Origin: Diphasiastrum complanatum
Lineage: Eukaryota; Streptophyta; Lycopodiopsida; Lycopodiales; Lycopodiaceae
Reading direction: 5' to 3'
NCBI GenBank assembly: GCA_029204225.1
Contig: MU832111.1
Span: 1 to 64,000, forward strand
DNA length: 64,000 bases
Of the stretch, positions 31,654 through 43,559 are shown one piece after another. How positions within the stretch are numbered: position 1 is the first letter of the stretch; each line of letters begins with the position of its first letter. The notes beneath the pieces were generated by a model. The model had not been told where the DNA came from. It was given only the letters and a program-made list of their open reading frames with translations, and did no database searches. The translations under genes and the position numbers were made by a program.

Positions 31654-33670
31654 TTCCTTCCCTCTCAAAAAAAGACATCGTCCGCGATGACCAAACTTTA
31701 CGTACTGTGCATGCAAACCGTGCGCGGTCTCCCAGACAACATCTGTAAGAGGTCTTCCATGCCAAACAACTAGATATATCAAAGATCAAGTGGTTACACA
31801 GACGTTTCTCCCGCCTATCGAATATCCTTGTTGGCTCATGGATCTCCTCTCCATGCTCCTGAATAGAGTCACAACTGACTCATCTCCTATGATAATCAGC
31901 ATCCCATACTACTCACGATCACACACGGCTCTCACTAGCACCACGATTGCTTGTCTTAAATTTTTTCAACTAACTCAAGCATCTTACTCATAGAGTTAGA
32001 AATCAACTGTACTAGGCACTTTGAGGAATTCCCACTGTAACAAAACTAGTAGGCCTAAAACCATATTGGACCACCAAAATTTACATAGGATCATCTCATA
32101 GGTCCAATCCACACCCGGATGACTAGCACGAGTACTATCATAACATAAATGCAAAATCTCCCTACATAACCCTTTACTAACTAGAATGGAGAGTTTGTCA
32201 TTTCCTTTAACTATACCATCTACCATGGTATAATTTAGGCAAGTGTGAGCAAGAGGTCTTCCATGCCAAACAACTAGATATATCAAAGATCAAGTGGTTA
32301 CACAAACGTTTCTCCCGCCTATCGAATATCCCAAAAAAAGACCAAAAAAGACATTCGATACAATATTGTCCCAACGACGACATCACTTGCATCCGTTGAA
32401 GGTCTACTATCTTTTATGTGACAAAGTCAGCCACAACTTGTTTCAAAGTGTTGAAACTTCACTACTGAACTTTTGTCCACTTATTATTCTATAGCATATT
32501 TGGTCAAAGGTGCAGCCATATGTGAACAACCCTTCACACCTTGCGACAAAACCCAAACAATCCAAGAGAGCCTCTCAATACCGTCAAGTCTGTAGGTATA
32601 GGCCACGAAAGGAGAACAACTTTCCTTGGATTCGGTTTTATGCCTTCAACGAACGTGATAACACCCAAATATGCTATTTTTTTAATCATTAGCAAACAAG
32701 ATTTTATCCCTCAGGTTGACAAATAGTTCTAAGGTGAGTTACATACGTCACCACAATTGTAAACCAAAACGTCATTCATAAACAGTCTGAGTACATCATC
32801 GTTCATCAACATCATACATGTTATTGGGGTGTTAGTCAATCAAAGGCGTAACCAAAAAGTTATAGTGACTGAAACAAGTTTTAAAGGCAGTCTTACACAC
32901 ATGCACTTCATGAACTCTCATCATTTTAAACAATTGTGGCAAAAGAAATAACATCAACCTTACCTGATCATCGACACTTTCACAAGATGAAGAGTACTTC
33001 CCTGGAGTTCATCCTGCTCCAGCTCTTCAATAGCCACAGGTGCTCGTGCCTGTCTCACTAGCAAATTGAATGAAGTCCGCATTGGATTCCATAGACATTC
33101 CTTCCACATGCATCCTACCAAGTAACCAAAGCAAAACTTTCTCTTTTGAAACACCCTTGGTCTTGCGACATTAGCAACAAAGATCGTTGGCCCCTTCTAA
33201 ACATCGGATTGCCCATACAATCGTTGTCCCTACACTGAAGGACGATGACCTCTTTGGACATTAGACCGCCCATACAATCCTTTGTCCTCGAAAGCCCCTG
33301 CTCCTTCTCCTTTAAGGTCACTTGAAACTTGCCTTTGCACAAATTGACTTTTAATCCTTTTGAGCCTCTGGTTACCCCAAGAGCCAAAAAACTGCCTGAA
33401 CCTTATTACGTGTTGCAACAACAGGGCTATCTGAATTGCTCCTTGGAGGCTACAAGTCTGCTTCTTTACAACGAAAGGTTTTGAGACTTCCATGCAAGAA
33501 AATGAAACACTTAAACAATCATACCGCTTCCGGTTCTTGTGAGGATCTTGATGTCTTCAACATTCCAGGATTTGTTGAAAAATCACCTCCATAGATTCCA
33601 CCTTGGCTGCCACTTCCTCAACTCTTAGTATCTCGGTGCTAGAACCCTCCAACGGATCCATGTTTACAGT
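31654..33670 (-). pseudogene. Decayed coding region of gypsy C
   Basis: Recognisable scraps in order on the minus strand: gag start (MDPLEGSSTEILR, ATG about 33661) and frame-broken gag to about 32960; a reverse transcriptase remnant with a YxDD-like motif (FMNDVLVYN near 32770); the thumb region WPIPTDLTVLRGSLGLFGF at 32500-32640; the integrase zinc region LVSKGLCREILH, HPGVDWTYEMIL at 32046-32230; and a chromo-like tail VWHGRPL. A block of about 75 bp containing the tail occurs twice (31748-31823 and 32255-32331). There are many stops and deletions. Confidence 0.78.
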
Positions 33671-34304
33671 GTTGCAAACTTGTCCACCTACTTAGAGGTC
33701 AAAATTATCGGCAAGAATGAGTTTACAACTCTCAAACCTTTTTTTCCTTGTATTTTGGCCCAAAAGTTAGACCAACTTTGGAAGGCTATAACTTTTCCGT
33801 GACTTGGACTTTTCTTGAGCGGTCAATTTGTAGTAGGTCGCCCTCCAGCTGGCTTTCCAATGAACCCTTAACAGTCCGGTTTAGGCTAGAATTGCCCAAT
33901 CATCAAGCAATTTCTTCTTAGCTAGTTTTGCACCTATGTATGAGAACCAAATATTGAAAAAATACCATAGGACTCCGTTTTCTTTGCTGTAAATTGCATA
34001 CTACAGCCCTTGAGGTCTGCCTAGAAGACCCCCAAAATTTGAGGATGATCCAAGAACCGAGTGGAAAGTTACAAAGAAAAAACTCTTCAGCCTGCCAGCG
34101 CCCACCAGCCACAAGAAAATTCTCGAAATCGCTTGGATTTCGCTGCTGGGGTTGGTTCCCGTGACTAATCTACTGTGCCTTAGCAATAGGAACATTTTGC
34201 AACAGATCCCTCTCAATCAAAAGTTATGAGCAAAAAACTCCCCTTTCTCTCTCTAGAACGTGTTTGTTTTTTGTTGTCCCAAGCTTCCAAAACTTGCAAA
34301 CCTT

Positions 34305-34317
34305 GGCTTTGATACCA
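34305..34317 (-). other. Primer-binding site of gypsy C
   Basis: The minus strand reads TGGTATCAAAGCC two bases after the LTR end GTCTGACA; it fits a Met-tRNA primer with one change from the usual site. Confidence 0.85.
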
Positions 34318-34319
34318 GA

Positions 34320-34423
34320 TGTCAGACTCCAAATTTGAAACTTCACTTAAAACCTGGCCTATCCTGTGCACAACAATTAACAATGTCGATCCCTGTCGAT
34401 TTCCCTGCATGTACAAACATCAA
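34320..34423 (-). repeat. Broken 5' LTR of gypsy C (3' terminal 104 bp)
   Basis: It matches the left end of 30949-31653 up to the ACAAACATCAA motif, then changes without warning at 34424 to H+-ATPase coding sequence on the minus strand. The missing LTR part is at 60087-60681 in opposite orientation. Confidence 0.92.
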
Positions 34424-34460
34424 TGGAGCAAATACAAAAGTTCCCAATGGCAGTTAGGAC
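34424..34460 (-). pseudogene. H+-ATPase exon 7, first 37 bp (cut by the inversion)
   Basis: After an acceptor-like CGAGAG it reads VLTAIGNFCICS plus one base, the conserved start of the M3-region exon of plant plasma-membrane H+-ATPases. The exon stops at 34424, where LTR sequence begins. The continuation ([11 protein letters not shown]) is found on the plus strand from 60682; about four bases are missing between the two parts. Confidence 0.92.
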
Positions 34461-35205
34461 CTCTCGAAGGTCAAACAAAACATGTCCAATTTAAGAACTG
34501 TCAGCCTCTTAAGACAAGTTACACCAACTTTTGCTATGAATTAGAATTGAGTCGACCAAACATGTCTACAAACTTCAATAGTGCAGTGGCACTATACTTT
34601 GATTTTTAAAAATTTTCATGATGAATAACTTGCTTTTAAGGGAATAGAATGCGCGAACATTTTGTGATATTCTTCTGCTCTTAATAGGTAGTGCTGTGAA
34701 ATTGGTGATAGTGTCAGTAACAAGATGAAATAGTTTCTGCTTGTTACTATGTCATCGCTTCAATTTGGCCAGCCGCCATGTTGCCAAAATCAAGTTCTCG
34801 ATTGTTAGTCCTTTGAAATTGGCGGCATGCCACGTACAATTCAAAATAGCTCGATCGTTCATAGCACTGTCAAATCATATAGGTCCCGACTTCACTCTGA
34901 CCACCAGATCAGTTCAAACTTTAGTTTCACATAATCTGCTCCTAGTGTTTCAGAAAAGTTCCATCCTTCATAGCAAGGCCAAATCACACAAATCCCTATT
35001 TCAATTTTCAACGTCAAGAATGAATCTTATTATCACATCTTCAGTAAAAGAGACAAATAGTCTCATTCAAAGTGGTGACTGCCTAGACGTTTTTGACGTA
35101 GCTATTTCCATGGGTCATTACTACGTGGTGTCATGATGGCGAAGGTTAAGAGATATACTATAAAGTAGCATAAACTCAAAGAATGGCCGGAGTTGACATC
35201 ATCAC

Positions 35206-35385
35206 CTTCTAGAAGTGCCCCACTTGATTGGTTGTGTCCACAAGGTGTGCCGCCTTTCAAAAAAATGTATGAACACCAGTTGCAATCACGACAGCATTTA
35301 TCTCTCTTTGTTTATAGGTAGACCCTGAAAAAACCTCATCACCTGGCTTTTTAGTTACTGGGAGAGATTCGCTCGTAAGGGCTGC
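35206..35385 (-). pseudogene. H+-ATPase exon 6 (actuator domain), two stops
   Basis: 180 bp after acceptor CCCTTGCAG, ending AAG/GTGATG. It reads [34 protein letters not shown], stop, KAAHLVDTTNQVGHF, stop, K. The first stop replaces the Gly of TFFGKAA (GGA to TGA); the second replaces Gln of HFQK (CAG to TAG). The actuator TGES motif, needed for dephosphorylation, is TSES here. The exon is therefore dead in three ways. Confidence 0.93.
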
Positions 35386-35487
35386 CTGCAAGGGGAGAGA
35401 ATGTCAACATTAATAAAAAACTGCTCACAACAAATGGTGAAACATGAAGGCATCAATCGATTAATGATGAGAACCCAAAAATCTTAC

Positions 35488-35622
35488 CTGATCTATCTTC
35501 AAAGGATCTCCTTCTAAAAGACGTGCATCTGCTGGGACAATATCTCCAAGTTTGATGCTTATAATGTCGCCTGGAACAAGAATGACAGCATCACGTTCAG
35601 ACCATTGTCCATCTCGTAAGAC
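35488..35622 (-). pseudogene. H+-ATPase exon 5 (actuator domain)
   Basis: 135 bp from acceptor TTTTTCCAG to donor CAG/GTAAGA. It reads [45 protein letters not shown], which is intact and close to the family. It is in phase with exons 4 and 6. Confidence 0.93.
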
Positions 35623-35699
35623 CTGGAAAAATGAATCAGGAACACTATGAGCCTCTTATATTACTACAAAATACATATAAAGCTTGGAAATCTCACAAA

Positions 35700-36395
35700 G
35701 ACCTGTGATCTCTCTCTCTCGCTCCCGGCCAAGTATGTGTGTGCTTCAATATTGTGTAACTTTATATGAGTGTTACTGTGTTCTTGGTAACACCGTATAA
35801 TCTAGTCTCTGTTCACTAGACGTGTGAATCTGTTTTCCCAATTTATTGATTTGATTAAATTCAGGCTCTAATATATGCTCTGAAAACAAGTTGTTCTCAC
35901 TAGTGCACCCGCGGCCTGATAATACTGAGATCTTCTCTAGGAAGTAGGAAAACGAATCCCTTGCTGAGCTACTATGAGACAGTGGACTGGTGGCAGGATA
36001 TACAAGTTTCCAAGGGTCCTATGCACTGCAGAACGTGGTTGCTATCCCTCAAGATAAGTTGAAAGAAGCTAAATATTCGGGCGAGCGGGGGCCTGAACGC
36101 ATGGGAATTATGTTATCCGTTGCAGCAAAAGGCTGATCATGAAAGAGTACCTTAGAACTGTTGGATGTGTGTCATCAAAACCTTGGCAGCTCCTCTTGCT
36201 AAGGCAAGTATAGTTTTAGTTCTTAGTATTATTTCTCTTCCTTCTAGTTTTTTGATGGCAAGTTAAGATCTTTCAAGATTCTGTTGCATGCAACCAAAAG
36301 GACACTTGTGGAGTCAAACTACCCAACCAACAGGAAATGGATAGTTAAATCCCTAACCGCTTCACCCCCGAGCCCTGCTTCACCCCCAAGCCACG
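35700..36395. other. Intron sequence with probable copia leader or LTR; no gene
   Basis: This lies between exon 5 and the copia gag remnant. A CTCTCTCTCTCG run and a GTGTTACTG-rich patch are present. It may contain the LTR of the copia element whose gag begins at 36396, but no paired LTR is visible. Confidence 0.35.
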
Positions 36396-36896
36396 ATGAC
36401 TAAATGCAAGAGAGGAGAGGATCCAGCTGGCCATAGAAAAGTTCAACGAAGAGAACTTCCATCTATGGAAGCTCAAGACGGAGATGGTGCTGCGCATGAT
36501 CGTTATCTATGGGAGATTGTTTCAGGAGATGAACAAAAACCAGAAGATCACCAAGGAGCAGGAGGATGGGCAAAGCAAGACAACAAAGCCAAGGCTATTT
36601 TCTTATTAAGCATTGATGCCACTCAACTAATGCACGTCTATTTTGCAAAAAAAACAAAGCAAATCTAGGATTTGCTGAAAGTAATGTACCAATCATCCTC
36701 CATAAGCAACAAATTGCATCTGAGAAAGAGTCTCACTATGCAGATGTCTGAAAATGATTCTATGTGTGATTATTTCCAAAAGCTGCAAACCATCATAGAG
36801 AAACTTGTTGCCATCCAATGCAAGATTGATGAAGATGAAAAGATCGTTCTACTTCTTGAGCCCACTCCAACTGTGAACCAAGTACAACCCAAATAA
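36396..36896 (+). pseudogene. Copia gag remnant inside H+-ATPase intron
   Basis: Two adjoining frames encode copia gag: an N-terminal block (LWEIVSGDEQKPEDHQ, KAKAIFLLSIDATQLMHV) and, after a stop and frame change at about 36668, LLKVMYQSSSISNKLHLRKS, MCDYFQKLQTIIEKL. The start is mutated (the LWKLKTEMVL segment is in another frame). It lies in the intron between exons 4 and 5, opposite to the gene's sense. Confidence 0.85.
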
Positions 36897-38437
36897 TCAT
36901 ATCAATATGACGTTAATCTTGGAACAAGGAGATTCAATAAAAAGTTGCAACCAGGGAGATGATTTCAAATTTTGGATCATTAACAAATTTGAAGGATGGA
37001 GATGGAGATTCACGATAGTTTCCATTCCTAGATCGTCAAGAAAATTTTAAATTATTGGGGTATTCACTTTAGAGTAGGCGGATGCAGATGATGTTGGAAG
37101 AAAAGTTGCTATAGGGGGGTAATGGATGGAAGTGAGAAGGTGTCAATCGTTGACCTAGAAGGCATAGCTATGGATGGTGAAACCTTATAGCCACGAGAGA
37201 GGAAGACCTGTGAAATTATTTGTATTATATTGGGACTCCAAGAGTGTCAAGAATGGATCTACCCGGAAAAGAGTGTAACAAGCATTAGCCACTATCATAG
37301 ATCGAGAGAGGAGGTGAAAGACAACACGGAAAGATAGATCTACAGACTTCTAGCCAGCTTATATCACGATCTACTTAATTAGATAAGAATGATGCGAATC
37401 GGGCAAGGGGAAAGAGTTATCATAGATCACTATCGGGCTATGCCTTCTTAAGTCAAGATGTCTCAACTATAGCAATATGAAAAAAACCACTACATCCCTC
37501 TCTCTTCCATTGAATTGAGTATGTTGCTACCACCCATGCTACAAAAATAGCAGTGTTGCTTCAAATATTGATTAGCGAAGTTTCCTATGCACAAAGCAAT
37601 TCCCACTCAACGTTAGTTTGAAAATCAAAGCTTCAGGGCTTTAGCCAAGAACATCTTTTAGTCCCAGAAGAACACAGAGAAATCACAAATCACTTGTGCA
37701 TCTAGTTTATTTCAAAATAGATGGTCACAAACTATTAACTTATTCACTATATATATCTAGATCAAGCAAAGTTTCCAAGAACTCATAAGTATTTGAAGCT
37801 GCCAAATCAAAATTTCACATATTTTGAGGACTATTGAGCTTCTTAAAATTCATTGATTGGAAGTGTTAGATGACATATTCACATGACCAGGAAGGTGTAA
37901 CATTCAGACTTGCGGAGTATCAAATCAATGAGGTAGCCCTAATTGTACTGTTCAATTTAATCAGAAACCCTTTCCTACCCAATCTGGTGAATTGTATTGA
38001 CAATATGTTCAAAAATAATTTAGTGAACATTAATTCTATAATAAAATGCTACACATTTTTTATTCAAGCCCGTAAAGTTGTAATTTTTCACTTTCATGGA
38101 CCTCTGATAGGTCCTTTCCAACACCCAAGTTTTTGTCTTGCATGCCATACATATTCTTGGTCCCTTGTAGTACTTCCTGTTCTTTTTGTGGCTTGTTCTA
38201 ACGGTTTCATGGTTTTAATCTGTCCCTAAGGGCATCCCTTTGAATACCCTAAACCCCAAATTTTCTTTTCAAATTATCAAACTTTTTAACTAGCATAAAA
38301 TAGTACTCCTCTTCCAAAATGGAACAAATGTGGAATTGAGGGTTCTCATATATACATCTAGATGCTTTGCCATTCTAAAGCTACAATAATACAATCCTCC
38401 TATAGATGTAGCTGAAGCTTTATAAGATGTCGGTGAC

Positions 38438-38499
<62 letters not shown>

Positions 38500-39208
38500 A
38501 CACGTGTGTGGGTGTGCGAGCGCACGTGCAGGCGTGCTATGGTAGTTCAAAGTTGCAAGAATTTCATTTCAAAAGCTGCAAAGAGGATGGTGGCTCGGAA
38601 TCATGAGTGGCTTTCAAATTGCAAACTTCAACAATGAGAGTGACCAAATTCTATAGAGGAGGTGAAACCATGCCTACGAGTGCAACTCACTAGATTTATA
38701 TGCGAAGTGCCCATTGAAGAACAAAATTCACTACTATAGAGAATGAATAAAGCCAATGATATTCACAGCCATGGCCTACGCCTAACCTCTCCGAACGGCT
38801 GTGTAAAGCATATGTCCTAGGACGTGCCAATTAAGGTCCCCAAAAATCCGAGGGAACTAGAGAGAACAGGGCTTTTGAAAGTAGTGATAGTATTATCATT
38901 TTTGTTGGAGACGGTGAGGTTAACGCAACACAGACCAAGAACCAATTAAAGATTAAAATGAATGTCCGAGCACTAAAAGTGTAGATGATGCTTTATACTT
39001 GCCTATGAAGGAAGCAACATGGGGTCAGCTGCAAGTGCATACCAAAAGGTACTTCATAAATTATTGAAAAGAGCAAAAAACTTGATCCTCTTACAGATAG
39101 GAACTTGCCTTCAATGAGGAGAGAGTAAAAATGACTATATTTCGAACTTTAAAAAAACAATTCACCACCTATCAAGAGCAATTGCAGCAAGCAGAAATAT
39201 CTGCTAAC
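36897..39208. other. Rest of H+-ATPase intron 4; no gene
   Basis: AT-rich DNA with a (TC)n microsatellite at 38441-38497 followed by CACGTGTGTG. The open frame at 37870-38229 has no family signature. Confidence 0.5.
38441..38497 (+). repeat. (TC)n microsatellite
   Basis: An uninterrupted run of about 28 TC units, then ACACACGTGTGTG. Confidence 0.97.
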
Positions 39209-39347
39209 CTTTGTCTTTGGAGCAAGCCTAGCCATCAATGCAGCTGCTGCATTGCCAGCATTATTCTCCTCTATGAAACTGATGGTAGAGTTTATTCCAA
39301 GTAGAACAACGATTCCCAAAAAAATCTTCCCAATCTGGAGGTTTTCC
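39209..39347 (-). pseudogene. H+-ATPase exon 4 (M2 region), one-base insertion
   Basis: 139 bp where a phase-0 exon needs 138. GKPPDWEDF is followed by a run of seven T (minus strand) in which the family frame requires six; the shift is repaired only by removing one T. Then [36 protein letters not shown], a conserved M2/actuator segment. The donor is AAG/GTTAGC. The homopolymer indel is typical of relaxed selection, or could be a sequencing error. Confidence 0.92.
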
Positions 39348-39511
39348 CTTTAATAGGAAAAATATCAGTCATCATAAACTTTAGAAAACAGACTTTTTTT
39401 TGTCCTCAAAGTAACCTAGACACGGCCCTTGCAAATCGTAAGTAAACTAGAAAAGGATATGCCTTCAGCATAGTCGTAAAGAGCAACTGATTCAGCTGAA
39501 CACTATTCCAC

Positions 39512-39610
39512 CTGGCCATTGGCCAAAGCAATAGCCATGATTGCTGCTGCTTCCATCACCCATGATAGAGGATTCCACATGAAACCAAGGAACTTCAAAA
39601 TTTTGCTTTC
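39512..39610 (-). pseudogene. H+-ATPase exon 3 (M1 region)
   Basis: 99 bp, acceptor ATTGCAG, donor CAG/GTGGAA. It reads [20 protein letters not shown] then [13 protein letters not shown], an intact copy of the first transmembrane helix of plant H+-ATPases. Confidence 0.93.
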
Positions 39611-40083
39611 CTGCAATATCCAGAAAAAAGCTGCATGAAATGAAGGAAGAGAAATTTGATCGCTAAGTAATGCTTACACTCAGGTGACCATGCAGATATA
39701 TATAGAAAAGGAGCTCCAATCAAACTTTAACCCTTTCCCAGAAAGAATTTCCAATTTGAACGTCAGAAACCTAACTTAAGCATCTAAAAGAGACTAGTAT
39801 ATGTGAAACCTGACGCAAAGTAAGGGGTGCACCTAGCGATTCACTAGGACTACCTGATAGGTTTACTAAAACGTGATAGCTCATGGCTAAAAAATTACTA
39901 GTATTCATGTAACGCATGATCCTCTAGATAGTTTAAATTGCACCGCAGTAATATAGTTTAGCAGAAGACTCAAATGCATTCAAGCTTCAACTTACTGTGG
40001 AAAGTTGAGCTCCATGCTTACGAACAAACTTGTAAAAAATCGTGGCATGCATACGTCAGAATGAACTTTTTCGAGTAACGTAC

Positions 40084-40203
40084 TGATTTTTCCTCAAGCT
40101 TGTTGTGACCAAAAATCTTAAGGCGCTCTGCTCCTTCTTGAGCCGTTAGTTCATTCTCAGTACAGCGTAATTGCTGAAATACCTCTTCTAGTGGGATACT
40201 CTC
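40084..40203 (-). pseudogene. H+-ATPase exon 2 (cytosolic N-terminus)
   Basis: 120 bp from acceptor TCTCCTACAG-like CAG to donor TCA/GTACGT. It reads ESIPLEEVFQQLRCTENELT, AQEGAERLKIFGHNKLEEK, intact and in phase with exons 1 and 3. Confidence 0.93.
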
Positions 40204-40385
40204 CTGTAGAAGTTTTTTAAAAGGAAAAATTAAAAAAAAATCAGTCTTCCTTTGTCATGAGGAACCTTGCATGATAGATCGAGGCATTTGAAATCAGGCA
40301 ACCCACAAGACTCGTTGGTAAAAGAAAGCATTACCATGACCATTGCAGAACTTGGAATAACAACAATCTGGCGATATTTTCTCAC

Positions 40386-40445
40386 CAGGTCAACAGTTTC
40401 CTTGTTAAGAGCTTCGAGGCCAAGAATTTCCTCAGGGGTAGCCAT
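40386..40445 (-). pseudogene. H+-ATPase exon 1 (start codon)
   Basis: ATG at 40445 opens MATPEEILGLEALNKETVDL, matching the usual start of plant AHA proteins; donor CTG/GTGAGA. Family: P3A proton pump that energises the plasma membrane, about 950 residues in total. Exons 1-6 and 37 bp of exon 7 are on this strand; exons 7-14 are at 60682-63856 on the opposite strand. Confidence 0.92.
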
Positions 40446-43400
40446 GGTTCACAAATAGGATGGTGCCCAATGCAACGCTCAACAATCAGATCTTTTGCCC
40501 CTCTGTGAATAGTGGTTGGATCAGAACGACCATCCGAATAAGATTTGCTCCAGAGAGCGCACGGAAAATTTTGAGCAACCAAATAATAGACTACGGTTAG
40601 GCATTCATGGCCTAGAATGTAAAGAAAGTCCATCAAAAAAAGCTCATGGAAATTTTTGACCAATGAAACAGTAGTTGATAGACCTAAGCTTCATTTCAAG
40701 GCATACCTATGTCAGTGAGAAAACAAGTTCACAATGTCTGGAAACTTTAGGTAGTATATGATATGTATTCAGTGTAAAATTCTTCAAAGCGTCTTACATG
40801 AAGATTGAAGGACCGTAGCAAAAAAAATTCAGTTTAAAGAGAAATCTTGTTCAACCTGAATTTTAATTCGCATATGAGAGTCTGCATGTCGATGAGAATC
40901 TCTTTGTTATCGCAGATCCAGATGAAGGATTCCACCTGATTAGAAGAAACCATAAGTAAAAATCAATCTTCAAACACTCTAGCGCCTGGCGCTCTTGTAG
41001 AAAGCAGCTGGTTATCACATGGACCGAGAAATATATTACAGAATGTCATGATTTGCTGAACTGAGAAAAATATACTACAGAAAGTCATGATTTGCTGAAC
41101 CGAGATAAATATATTACAGAAAACCATGATTTGCCATGGTTCTGAAGCAGCAGACCGAGCTCAATAGAACGTGACATAAAAGCAAGTAGCTGGAAAACCG
41201 GTTGCTGAAGCGAGAATAATATATTATTGAAAGCCATGATTTCCCATTGATATACTTAAGCGGCAGGTCAATCTCAATAAAATAACGTAACATAAAAGTA
41301 ACCTGCTCATAAAAGAACGTAACATAAAAACAATCTACACATGCACAGCAAACCTCCTACTAAGACAAGGCAATAAAATGAAATCCAGTACCACGGCAGG
41401 TTAGTGTGTCGACTCCAGTAAATTCAGTGCTTACGCAACGAACGAGGATGCGCTGTGAAATCTGACAGAAGTGGTGAGGAACAAAAAAATCGACAGAAAA
41501 ATCAGAGCTGCAAAATAATCTTCGCAGTGCCGATCTTCCATGTCACATGAATAGCATAAGATTTTGTTTCAATCCCATGCATTATCGACGATAACTTTGT
41601 GATATCATGAAAATATAAATGATAATGTTTTCTTGGGGACGATAAACAGATCGCCGATTGACAGCAAACCTCAACCATTATCCTGTTATATTAATGCTCG
41701 CAGCCAGATCAAAAACAGGATCTCAATCCAGCAAAAGGTATATCAGAAACTGCAGAAATATTGCATTCCGAAAACTGAATCAATCCAGATTTCTGCTACT
41801 TCCATCTCCCTTTCGAGTATTTTATTATTCTGTTGTTTCTTTGCTGCACCTGTTACCACCTGCAGCATCAAGATCCAGTGCGCAAAAAACACAGCCGCGA
41901 ATTCATAGACAGGCCTGCGTTTTGACGCCTTCCCAGCCTTTCACGGCCAATTTACCCTTCATAGCACCGCATTTCCCTTTTAACCTTTCCAGCAGAAAGA
42001 AAGGTGACAGGTCCCGCAAAACCTCCTACTGCACTTCAGCTGAGTAAAACGTGAAGTCCCTTGTGCTTTTTTTGCCCTTCATGAAGAAGGTATCTGCCTT
42101 TCAAAACGCGGGCCTACCAGTGAAGATTCAAGTCGTGGCTGCGCCACACCGACGAGCCAAATGGCACTAAGTGATTTCGTTTAGCCAGTTGGATGCTTGC
42201 CACGTGGTGTGCTCAATGCCACCCCACCGCTTTAACGCTTTTTCGGATGAGGCAACCGACAACTTCCAACTTGGCGCGCGCGGGGGGCTTAATGGCACAA
42301 AACATCTAGACAATTCGATTCCTGCCAGATGGCGTTTAAACTAATCTGGATCATCTACTATCTAACGGTCATTAAAAAATCCAACGGTTGTAAGTTCTAC
42401 TAAGTCACATGGTTCCAGGCCCCAAAGGCCCCTGAGAGGCTCAAGAGGAGACGGTGGAGACCAAAGTCCCTTATTGGCATGGGAACAGCTTTGGCCCCGT
42501 ACCAATAAGCCATTGACATGTGTTCAGGCAGAGACTTACAAATGTCCCTCTTGCGGTCAGTCCTGGTCTTCCCTCTGAAGCCATGGAAAAACATTGTGAA
42601 GTTTCCACGGGGATGTAAACTTGAGAAAGATGGAGGGAATAAGAGAGAATAAATAGCTGTTTCATGTGCATTTCATGTGCATGGGACGAGCTCTTAGCTA
42701 TAATTAATACTTACTATTGTAATTGTTGCCTAATTATGGATTAACCTATTCCTCCTATTCCTCAAATCTAGTATGGATTACGCCATCCAGAGGTGCACTA
42801 CCTGTCGAGATCATGGGAGCGACAAGCCTAGCTACAACGCTCGTAGTCTGATGGCATGTATTGAAAATAGTAACAAGGAGATTGACTACTCGGATCGAAG
42901 CTATTTGTGAGACCTTGCTTTGACTTGGAGCCACGATGCTCTTGGCCACGGACGTGCTGCCACGTCGGACTTTTCTCTCTTCCCCATTGCTAGACTTCCC
43001 CACCTTACTATGTCTTCGTATTGCAAGAGAAGAAAAAATTGATATTCAACATGAACATTAAATGCTCCAATATCAATTTTAACGTTCATTAACTGCCTTA
43101 AAATTTTGGAAACCAATATGTTTACAAAGCCATTAGAATTCCTTTAGAAAAAAAATAGAAATTACCTTAGACTAAGCTCTAGGTTAAAATGATATTGGTG
43201 CATTTAATGTTGTTTGACATTACAAATTTATGAACGCATTTTCAAGCACGTACCTTCATAAAAAACAAATAATTTTATTATGATTATTGCTTTGACGAAA
43301 CAATGCATTCTTTTACACACTTGCTAATTAGAAAGTTTTTTTTGTTTTTCCTAGGCATTGTGGCAAATGACGAAGTTCTCGTTCTTGGAAAAGAGTTCCC

Positions 43401-43550
43401 CTCCTCTCCCGAACTCCGACCGGCATCCCGACGGGGGAGACCCTAAAACCAACTGCTTCACACATTAAGTAAAGTCGCATTGGAACTTCACCTAAGCAAT
43501 AAACAACATGACAATAAAATACAACATCTTTTTAACCAGTTACAATCCAT
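40446..43550. other. Former upstream region of the H+-ATPase gene; no second gene seen
   Basis: It should contain the 5' leader and promoter of the (now broken) minus-strand pump gene. A G-box core CACGTG is at 42201-42206 and a GGCGCGCGCGGGG block at about 42272. ORFs at 41633-42047, 42400-42671 and 42755-43116 overlap on both strands without family signatures. A 39-bp tandem repeat lies at 41022-41138. Confidence 0.45.
41022..41138. repeat. 39-bp tandem repeat, three units
   Basis: Units at 41022-41060, 41061-41099 and 41100-41138 share GAGA-AAATATA-TACAGAA with the motif CATGATTTGC. A fourth, more diverged copy is at about 41208-41250. The array lies in the leader/promoter side of the pump gene. 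Confidence 0.85.
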
Positions 43551-43559
43551 TAACTCCAA

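Larger units (their letters stand above)
30944..34423 (-). mobile_element. Gypsy C: nested Ty3/gypsy element, left part (rest at 60087-60681)
   Basis: It is minus-oriented and inserted in copia A. 3' LTR 30949-31653, polypurine tract on the minus strand at 31654-31666, decayed pol and gag, leader, primer-binding site 34305-34317 (TGGTATCAAAGCC), and then only the last 104 bp of the 5' LTR (34320-34423). The remaining 595 bp of that LTR lies at 60087-60681. The target duplication is GTATT at 30944-30948 against ATATT (minus strand) at 60082-60086, one mismatch, so the insertion is old. Confidence 0.9.

Noticed and set aside
34741-35136. 131-codon ORF opposite the H+-ATPase gene
   Set aside because: It is inside the intron between exons 6 and 7 on the other strand, without family signature.
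37870-38229. 119-codon ORF in the H+-ATPase intron
   Set aside because: No recognisable motif, hydrophobic and Cys/Phe-rich by chance, no splice context.
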